Both the position numbers and the translations under genes were made by a program. A DNA stretch of 64,000 nt from JBFWWP01 sp050246115 (GTDB taxonomy: Bacteria > Planctomycetota > UBA8108 > UBA1146 > JAJFFE01): the NCBI GenBank assembly GCA_050246115.1, contig JBFWWP010000004.1, positions 1 through 64,000 of the forward strand. Direction: 5' to 3'. Of this stretch, positions 58,599 through 64,000 are shown one piece after another (the stretch's first letter is position 1; each line of letters starts with the position of its first letter). The notes beneath the pieces were generated by a model. It was not told where the DNA came from. It saw only the letters and a program-made list of their open reading frames with translations, and did not search any database.

Positions 58599-60575
58599 AT
58601 GAGCCTGGCGGTCGGTATCCCGGTGGCGATCTCTGCGCTGAAGGCGCTCATCAAGTACCGGGCGCGGGTCGACGAGATCCTCGCCCTCAAGGAGGCGACG
58701 GAGGCGATTCCGTTCTCCTTGCCGCCAGCGCCATTCGACTTCCTGAGTCAGAAGGACGCCATGTTTGCTTTCTTCGAGAGCGAACCGGGCAAGCTCGTGC
58801 TCGAGTTGCGTGCGGAGACCGAGGCGTTTGCGAAGCTGAAGCAGAACCCGCTCGTGCCGGCGACTGCAAACTTGCGCAGTGAGTTCCTGCAACTCTTCTT
58901 CGAAGCCTCGAGCACCGCGCCGATCGTCCTGGGGCCGCAGTCGGAGGCCCGCAGCGTACGCGCCAGCCCCGAGATGCGCTTGAGCTACTACGTGGTGGCG
59001 TCCCATCGGTTGTCCCGCAACCCAGCCCTCACGCGATTGTTGCTCGCCACCGCCGACACGTTGCTGGAGGTCGCCGGCGAGAACGCCGGCTTCTTCGTTT
59101 CGAACCCCAAAACCGAGGTCATCCTCGCGAGCCTCATTCAGGAGTTCGCGGGCAAGCGCGATTTCGACGACGACAGCGCCGAGATGCTGTTGCGTGGCCT
59201 ACTCCGCTCCGCCGTCGTCGCCGCCCTGGAACACTCCGCTTCCATCACGGAAGAGCCAGCTGTGGTCGCGCTGTTCGGTGCACTTACCGACATGCGCGAA
59301 GAGTTCGGGACGGACTTCGTGGCCCAGATCATCACCCGGCGTGGCTTCCAGGCCTTGGTCGGAAAGTACCTGACTCGGATCGCCGACGATCCAACGTTGG
59401 TCGGCGTGGACGGACCCTTCCGCGAAGTCTTGACCGCCACCTTGAGGGATCTCGGCAAGAACTTCGTCTCGATCTTCGACGATCCGCGCGCGTTGTTCGG
59501 CGTGCTTGAGGTGGCCTTGACGAGTGCCGCGGCGGGCACCTCCGAGTTGCTGAGCAAGAGAGTCCGCAACAAGCCACTGTTGTCGGCAGTGCTGCAGTCG
59601 ATCCTCGCCGAAGTCGAGACCCGCGGCGGCAACGACGAGCTCGTCGCGACGTTCGTCAGCGGGGAAATCATCGCCGGAGTGTTCCGAGCGAGTCTGGGCG
59701 CGATCGCCGCGAACCCGGGCGCGCTGGCCGCGGCCGGCAAGATCGATGAGCTATCCGCCAGCCTGGTCGCCGGAGTCGCGGGGGTGGTCGCGAGCCAAGA
59801 ACTCGCGGAGGTGGTCTCGCCGCAGACGCTCCGCGAGATCACTTCGCGGTTGCTCATGGTCCTGGCGGAGCGCAGCGCCGAGTGGGCGGGGAACAGCGAC
59901 TTCGCGGTGAGTGTCGCGACGGGCGTACTGCAAGCAGCGGCTTCGGCGCTCGCGGACGGGCTCTCCCAGGACGACCTCGTCGAGCTACTGGACGCGGCGA
60001 TCCGCACGTCCACGGCCAACATCGGTCGGGCGCAGCTCGATGTGCCCGTGGAGGTCGTGCTCGCGTCGGTCGGTGAACAGCTGTCGGCCACCGGAGTCCG
60101 TGCCCTCCTGACCCCGAACTCGCGACGCGATTTGATCCTGGCGACGATCGAGGCCGTGGCCCGCAATCCGCGGATGTGGAGCGGCTTCGGCGAGGCGGAG
60201 TTGATCCAGCCGCTGGTCGTCGCCGTCTTCGAGGGGCTCGCCTCCGACAAGACGACGCTCCTCAGCGGAGGAACGTTGGTGGACACCGTGCGGACGTTGC
60301 TCGTGACGCTGGCCCGCCGCGGGCAGACCTTCGTCGATGAGGGGACACGGGCGGACGAGATGGCGAAACTGCTGGGCATGGCGTCGCGCAAGCTCGAGCA
60401 AGAAGTGGGTCGATCGATCGACGGAGATCGTGTGATACGCTACTTGGAGCGTCTCGTCGACGCCTTCTTGCGCGCTCCGTTCCCGCTCACCAACATCTCC
60501 GCCAACAGCTTCAAGACGATCCACGAGTTGGCGCTTGGCGAACCCATCCGCAACGAGGAGGAGGTCGTTTCATGA
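58599..60575 (+). CDS. large alpha-helical protein of unknown function
   Basis: I start at ATG 58599 (AAGGGAG 5 nt upstream), not the earlier GTG at 58560; this gives 658 residues. The whole protein is predicted helical, with repeated segments of 45-55 residues such as LVVAVFEGLASDKTTLL, EVALTSAAAGTSELLSKRV and SLVAGVAGVVASQELAEVV, an alpha-solenoid pattern. Only the first 20 residues (LAVGIPVAISALKALIKY) are mildly hydrophobic. There is no catalytic motif and no family I recognise. It sits between the permease (75 nt away) and the lipoprotein, whose ATG overlaps its stop (ATGA, 60572-60575). It probably works with the exporter or the lipoprotein. Confidence 0.8.
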   Translation: MSLAVGIPVAISALKALIKYRARVDEILALKEATEAIPFSLPPAPFDFLSQKDAMFAFFESEPGKLVLELRAETEAFAKLKQNPLVPATANLRSEFLQLFFEASSTAPIVLGPQSEARSVRASPEMRLSYYVVASHRLSRNPALTRLLLATADTLLEVAGENAGFFVSNPKTEVILASLIQEFAGKRDFDDDSAEMLLRGLLRSAVVAALEHSASITEEPAVVALFGALTDMREEFGTDFVAQIITRRGFQALVGKYLTRIADDPTLVGVDGPFREVLTATLRDLGKNFVSIFDDPRALFGVLEVALTSAAAGTSELLSKRVRNKPLLSAVLQSILAEVETRGGNDELVATFVSGEIIAGVFRASLGAIAANPGALAAAGKIDELSASLVAGVAGVVASQELAEVVSPQTLREITSRLLMVLAERSAEWAGNSDFAVSVATGVLQAAASALADGLSQDDLVELLDAAIRTSTANIGRAQLDVPVEVVLASVGEQLSATGVRALLTPNSRRDLILATIEAVARNPRMWSGFGEAELIQPLVVAVFEGLASDKTTLLSGGTLVDTVRTLLVTLARRGQTFVDEGTRADEMAKLLGMASRKLEQEVGRSIDGDRVIRYLERLVDAFLRAPFPLTNISANSFKTIHELALGEPIRNEEEVVS

Positions 60576-61357
60576 ACGTGATGTACCGCGTCTTCGTCCT
60601 CGCTGTCGCTCTGGTCGCGCTGTCTTGCAACGCACTGACGCCCCGAACTTACCAACTCGAGCAGATCCACTCGACCTACACCCAGGAATGGGCCCGCACC
60701 AAGCTTCCCCAAGAAGGCACTGCACCCGCGCTCGGGAGCGACCGCGAAGCGTTCAAGGCAACCTTGGCGGCGATCCGCAACTACAAGGCGGAGCACGGCA
60801 ACACCGACGCCGTAGCAGCGCACCTCACCGTGTTGGAGGGCATGATCCACCTGCAGTCGGGGCACCCCGGCATGGCGCGGCTGCTGGCGAAAGACATTGA
60901 GGACCAACGACAGCTCCTCGAGTCGGGCTCGGGGCTCGTCACGCGCGACCAGTTGTTCGCCGACTGCTACCCCGCGCTGGTCGACGGTTGGGAGGCTATC
61001 ACCAAGAGGTCGCAGGACCCGCAGGTCTACAGCGAGGCGGCCGACAGATTGGTCGAAACGCTGCAGGCCGTCGACGCCGACCAACGAGCGGCCGCCGAGA
61101 TCGACTCGGGCGGCGCCTACATCGCGACCTCCGCTGCGATCTTCTACCTGTGGGCCAGCAGCCTGGACCTGACGACACCGGACTCGAAGAAGGTCGCCGC
61201 AGAGAAGGGAGTTGCCGCCCTGAAACCGTGGTTGAGCACTGCTGAGATTCAGGCGGGCGAGGCCGGAACTGCGGGCGAAGCCGGGCTGAACTGGGGCAGC
61301 CGCGAGCGGTTCGTCGAGTGGTACGAATGGCTGTACGCGACCGCACGTGGGCGCTAG
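60572..61357 (+). CDS. lipoprotein coupled to the helical protein
   Basis: A 261-residue product with a signal sequence (VFVLAVALVALSC) and lipobox Cys near residue 19, so it is lipid-anchored outside the cytoplasmic membrane. The mature part is mostly helical (FKATLAAIRNYKAEHGNTDA; AAHLTVLEGMIHLQSGHPGM) and resembles a TPR-like stack, with a Trp- and Tyr-rich C-terminus (FVEWYEWLYATA). No domain family was recognised. Its start lies within the stop of the preceding gene, so the two are made together, and they form a four-gene unit with the ABC transporter. A likely guess is an envelope component of the exporter. Confidence 0.8.
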   Translation: MNVMYRVFVLAVALVALSCNALTPRTYQLEQIHSTYTQEWARTKLPQEGTAPALGSDREAFKATLAAIRNYKAEHGNTDAVAAHLTVLEGMIHLQSGHPGMARLLAKDIEDQRQLLESGSGLVTRDQLFADCYPALVDGWEAITKRSQDPQVYSEAADRLVETLQAVDADQRAAAEIDSGGAYIATSAAIFYLWASSLDLTTPDSKKVAAEKGVAALKPWLSTAEIQAGEAGTAGEAGLNWGSRERFVEWYEWLYATARGR

Positions 61358-61359
61358 TG

Positions 61360-61413
61360 CGCATTACTCGTGAGCGCTCGGCTGCGGAGGGCCGAAGTCT
61401 CGCTCTGGCTTCG
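61360..61413 (+). repeat. 54-nt copy of the left end of the MITE-like element
   Basis: CGCATTACTCGTGAGCGCTC and the following bases match the sequence beginning 37974 (inside the left end of the 37967 element) at all but two positions over 54 nt. The TTAACC end is missing. It supplies the last codons and stop of the neighbouring TPR frame. Confidence 0.8.
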
Positions 61414-61710
61414 CCGGTTCCGTCTTGCCCTGCCGGTCGAGCGCCAAGCCCAAGTTGTACCAGGCGTCGGCGTAGCGCGAGTCGATCTCCAGCGCTCGAC
61501 GGTAAGCAGCTTCCGCTTCCTCGTGGCGACTCCGAGCCTTCAGACCACGCCCAAGTAGTGCAGCGCGTCGGGATGGTCGGGAGCAGCCGCGAGGACACGG
61601 CGATAGAGCTTCTCGGCCTCGGGGAGCAAGCCCCGTTGGTGCTGCAGCATCGCGAACGCCAACGCCTCGTGCAGCGTCCGCCGGCCAATCTTGGGGACGC
61701 GAGGCTTCAC
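61364..61710 (-). pseudogene. TPR-repeat protein, frameshifted
   Basis: From GTG 61710 the frame reads KPRVPKIGRRTLHEAL, then two TPR-like units (LPEAEKLYRRVLAAAPDHPD ending at a stop near 61540) and, in the next frame, ARSRHEEAEAAYRRALEID and YADAWYNLGLALDRQGKTE. Adding one C after GTGGTC would restore VLK between them and make one continuous TPR domain. This looks like a single-base deletion (or a sequence error). The last about 16 codons come from the repeat at 61360-61413, so the native C-terminus was replaced. The gene probably encoded a small TPR adaptor. Confidence 0.6.
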
Positions 61711-61762
61711 GGCTGTCGCACCTCTCGCAAACACGAGCAAGCCTGTCGGGCAATCGTGCAAA

Positions 61763-62599
61763 TCACCGGGGCACCTCCGACGACGGCTGATCGGGCGCAG
61801 GCTTGCGAGGCTCGACCAGGTCCCACAGATTGCCGTGGAGATCGCGAAACACCGCGACGGTGCCGTGAGACTCCTCGGATGGTCCGCGAACGAACTCCAC
61901 GCCGCGCGCACGGTAGGCGTCGTAGTCTCTCCAGAAGTCGTCGGTGTGCAGAAACAGAAAGACCCTCCCACCGGTCTGATTGCCGATCCTACTCGACTGC
62001 TCGTCATTCGCCGCCCGCGCGAGCAGCAGTCCCCCCGACGAAGCTCCCTGCGGCTTGACCACGACCCACCGCTTGTTCTGAGCGGGTTGCAACACATCCT
62101 CGACGAGCTGGAAACCGAGGACGTCCACGTAGAAACGGATCGCTTCGTCGTAGTCGCGCACGACGATCGCGGTCAGGGCGAGCGTCTGTCGCGCGCTTGC
62201 GCAAGCGTTCGCTTGCAGCGCCTGGAGACGCTCGAGGGCCTCGGCGCCCCGGGCGAACGGCACGAACAGGTGATCGTGGTGCACCGCGGCCACGACGTTG
62301 CAACTGATCCCGGCTTCCGCAAGAACCCGAGAGAAGGTGGCTGTGAAGCCGACAGCGCTCAGATCGGAGTCCACCTTCAGGGTGATCCAAGCGGCACGGA
62401 AGGCCACGGCCAGCCCGAGACGCGCGGCTTCGGCCTCGGGCAGAATCACGGTCAGGCCTTCGGCTTCACGGAAGGTGGCGATCACCTGCGAGGAGTCGAC
62501 ACCGGCCGCGTCCAGGGGGAGCAGCACGTAGGCATAGGCGCCCGGGTGAAGCGTCGGCGTCATCGCGTCCAAGATGGAACGAAGATCGAACTGAGCCAA
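61763..62599 (-). CDS. ACT-like (DUF2241) plus VOC/glyoxalase fusion protein
   Basis: The start is TTG 62599 with a perfect AGGAGGA 6-7 nt upstream, giving 278 residues. The first about 135 residues match the ACT_3/DUF2241 family (MTPTLHPGAYAYVLLP, FREAEGLTVILPEAEAARLG, ITLKVDSDLSAVGFTATFS, VAAVHHDHLFVPF), small-ligand-binding regulatory modules. A glyoxalase/VOC domain follows (IVVRDYDEAIRFYVDVLGFQ, FLFLHTDDFWRDYDAYRARG, FRDLHGNLWDLVEP), with the closing Glu of the VOC metal site in LVEP. The fusion suggests a ligand-controlled VOC enzyme or binding protein. The longer upstream frame is not coding. It is transcribed after the epimerase gene. Confidence 0.82.
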   Translation of the reverse strand: MAQFDLRSILDAMTPTLHPGAYAYVLLPLDAAGVDSSQVIATFREAEGLTVILPEAEAARLGLAVAFRAAWITLKVDSDLSAVGFTATFSRVLAEAGISCNVVAAVHHDHLFVPFARGAEALERLQALQANACASARQTLALTAIVVRDYDEAIRFYVDVLGFQLVEDVLQPAQNKRWVVVKPQGASSGGLLLARAANDEQSSRIGNQTGGRVFLFLHTDDFWRDYDAYRARGVEFVRGPSEESHGTVAVFRDLHGNLWDLVEPRKPAPDQPSSEVPR

Positions 62600-62664
62600 G
62601 ACACGTCCTCCTGGTTCGAACCACGACACAGCGGCGGTATCCGAACTCGGCGCAGGGGCGGGGC

Positions 62665-63657
62665 TCAGCGAGCACCCGCGCCCTGCCCGCCGCGAGCGCC
62701 TCCAGCCGAATCGTTCCGTGGGGTTGTGGGTAACGCGGATGGACGAAAGAGATCCGCCAGCGCGCCGCGAAGTTCGGGGAACTCGAACTCGAAGCCTTCG
62801 TCCCGCAGCCGCCGGGAAACACAGTATCGACCATACAACGCAAGCTCGGGGTCGGTTCGCATCACGAGTGGTGCTCCGAGCCGCGCCAACCACGCAGGCG
62901 TCGGCAAGCCGATCGGGACGCGGAGCACGCCGCGCAGGGCACGCATGAAGTCGTTCTGCGACACCGGCTGCGGCGCGGTGGCAATGTAGGCACCCGTCAT
63001 GGATTCGTCGAGGATCGCGCGCGCGAAGATCCGGTTCATGTCGCGCACGTGCAGCCAGCTCATTCCTTGGCGGCCGCTCGCCACGCGCCCGCCGAGCCCC
63101 CAACGCACGAGCGTGGCCAAGCGGGGAAGTGCCCCTCCATCTCGACCGATGACGAAACTCGTCCGCAGGATGACTTGGCGCATCCCGGGCAAGACCGATT
63201 GGAGGTACGCCTCCTCCCAGGCGCTGCCCACGAACGGAGCCAGACCGTATCCAAATGCGGAGTCCTCATCGCAGACGACCTCGGGCGGATCGCCGTAGCG
63301 ATGCGCAGTCGACATCTGCACCCAAACGGGAGGCGGCGAGTTCAGCTGCCGGAGCGCCGCCCCGAGCACACGCGTCGCTTCGACCCGGGATCGCAGAATC
63401 TCGTCGCAGTGGTCGGGTGTCTTCACGCAGTCGACCGTACGCCCTGCCAGATTCACGAGCGCCAGCGCCCCGTTGAGTTCCTCGGCCCACTCACCCAGCG
63501 AGCGCCCGTCCCAGGAAACGTGGCGCGCACGAATCGCCCCGCGCGGCGCCGAACGGGAGATCACGGTGACCGCATAGCCAAGAGCCTCGAGGTGCGCGAC
63601 CAAGTTCAAGCCAAGAAACCCAGTCCCGCCGGCAATCACGACCCGCGCCGCCCCCAA
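62665..63657 (-). CDS. TIGR01777-family NAD(P)-dependent epimerase/oxidoreductase (YfcH-like)
   Basis: TTG 63657 with GGGAGGTGGG 6 nt upstream starts a 330-residue protein. It has the Rossmann motif IAGGTGFLGLNL, VNLAGRTVDC, QMSTAHRYG (Ser and Tyr region of the extended SDR site), WEEAY and ILRTSFVIGRDGGALP, followed by the DUF1731-like C-terminal segment (LPTPAWLARL). This is the YfcH/SulA-like extended SDR group; the natural substrate is unknown. The Arg/Gly-rich last 20 residues are probably disordered. It lies 65 nt upstream of the ACT-VOC gene and likely in the same operon. Confidence 0.86.
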   Translation of the reverse strand: MGAARVVIAGGTGFLGLNLVAHLEALGYAVTVISRSAPRGAIRARHVSWDGRSLGEWAEELNGALALVNLAGRTVDCVKTPDHCDEILRSRVEATRVLGAALRQLNSPPPVWVQMSTAHRYGDPPEVVCDEDSAFGYGLAPFVGSAWEEAYLQSVLPGMRQVILRTSFVIGRDGGALPRLATLVRWGLGGRVASGRQGMSWLHVRDMNRIFARAILDESMTGAYIATAPQPVSQNDFMRALRGVLRVPIGLPTPAWLARLGAPLVMRTDPELALYGRYCVSRRLRDEGFEFEFPELRGALADLFRPSALPTTPRNDSAGGARGGQGAGAR

Positions 63658-64000
63658 GACCCACCTCCCACCCGCTCAGGACCTCATCGCCACGCGCCGC
63701 GACTCACCAACCCCAGCCTGCCACGGAACCCACCATCGCACAATCCTCCCCATTCGAATCGCCGCAGCCCCCCCGCACCAGCCACCCCCACCCGCCCCGG
63801 AGGAAGGTGACGGCGGTTTCGCCGACATTGGCGCATTGGGCACCGATTCGTCACGCGGACCGAGGAAGGACGATCGAGAGCGCCGCGACCGTATTCGAAC
63901 GTTGGCCGTGAGTGCACGTTCGTGATCCACGTGGTGTGAGCTGCGTCAGTTACGTGCATTCCGGTGGATTGGCGACGACGCTTGCTTGGAGGACGGCACG
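63658..64000. other. 343-nt region at the window edge
   Basis: Upstream of the epimerase gene. The first 150 nt are strikingly C/A-rich on the plus strand (CCCACCCG-type runs). I see no gene, repeat or RNA in it; any feature may continue past the edge. Confidence 0.3.

Overview
The window is GC-rich, densely coded DNA that looks like a chromosome segment from a planctomycete or a close relative. I infer this from eight polypeptides that end in the same paired EF-hand (dockerin-like) module with a cysteine tail, a giant ECF sigma factor fused to a membrane anchor and carboxypeptidase-regulatory repeats, a PfaC-type lipid megasynthase, and heavy use of GTG and TTG start codons behind good Shine-Dalgarno sites. 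No rRNA, tRNA or CRISPR array was found, and no complete insertion sequence.

Region by region. 0.2-6.5 kb: a decayed Y1 transposase, a translationally coupled histidine kinase/Nudix pair, a small EF-hand lipoprotein, an SDR oxidoreductase, a PGPGW membrane protein and a methyltransferase. 6.8-24.9 kb: a dense block of secreted proteins with the dockerin-like tail (two metalloproteases, a beta-helix protein, three short secreted proteins), interspersed with an SDR/methyltransferase pair, a secreted protein without the tail, a membrane protein and the sigma-factor fusion. An intergenic spacer at 15.1-15.5 kb carries hexanucleotide GAGTAC arrays in both orientations. 24.9-40.9 kb: an orphan VgrG-centred (type VI-like) spike locus with PAAR protein, DUF3540-like protein, two pentapeptide-repeat proteins (one fused to DUF2169), VgrG, and a protein resembling eukaryotic COMM-domain proteins. 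A roughly 3.1-kb block (FG-GAP/dockerin protein, orphan dockerin piece, more GAGTAC arrays) splits this locus and is bounded by 162-bp near-perfect direct repeats. A 367-bp TTAA-bounded MITE-like element lies just beyond the 3' end of vgrG.

41-50.5 kb: decayed HNH-nuclease fragments, then a two-gene lipid-synthesis operon: a 2,440-residue KS-CLF-AT-DH-DH protein and a KAS III enzyme overlapping by 4 nt. Their ACP and ketoreductase partners are not here. 51.1-55.7 kb: a compact divergent operon of KamA radical-SAM aminomutase, YkgJ-type Cys-cluster protein, two D-Ala-D-Ala-ligase-like ATP-grasp enzymes and a GNAT acetyltransferase, which I read as an undescribed beta-amino-acid conjugate pathway. 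56-61.4 kb: an ABC-2 exporter (ATPase and permease) coupled to a large helical protein of unknown function and a lipoprotein. 61.4-63.7 kb: a frameshifted TPR gene, an ACT-VOC fusion protein and a TIGR01777-type epimerase.

Start sites were moved from the longest open frame wherever a clear ribosome-binding site and signal peptide or domain start agreed. All family names come from reading motifs by eye; no database search was run.
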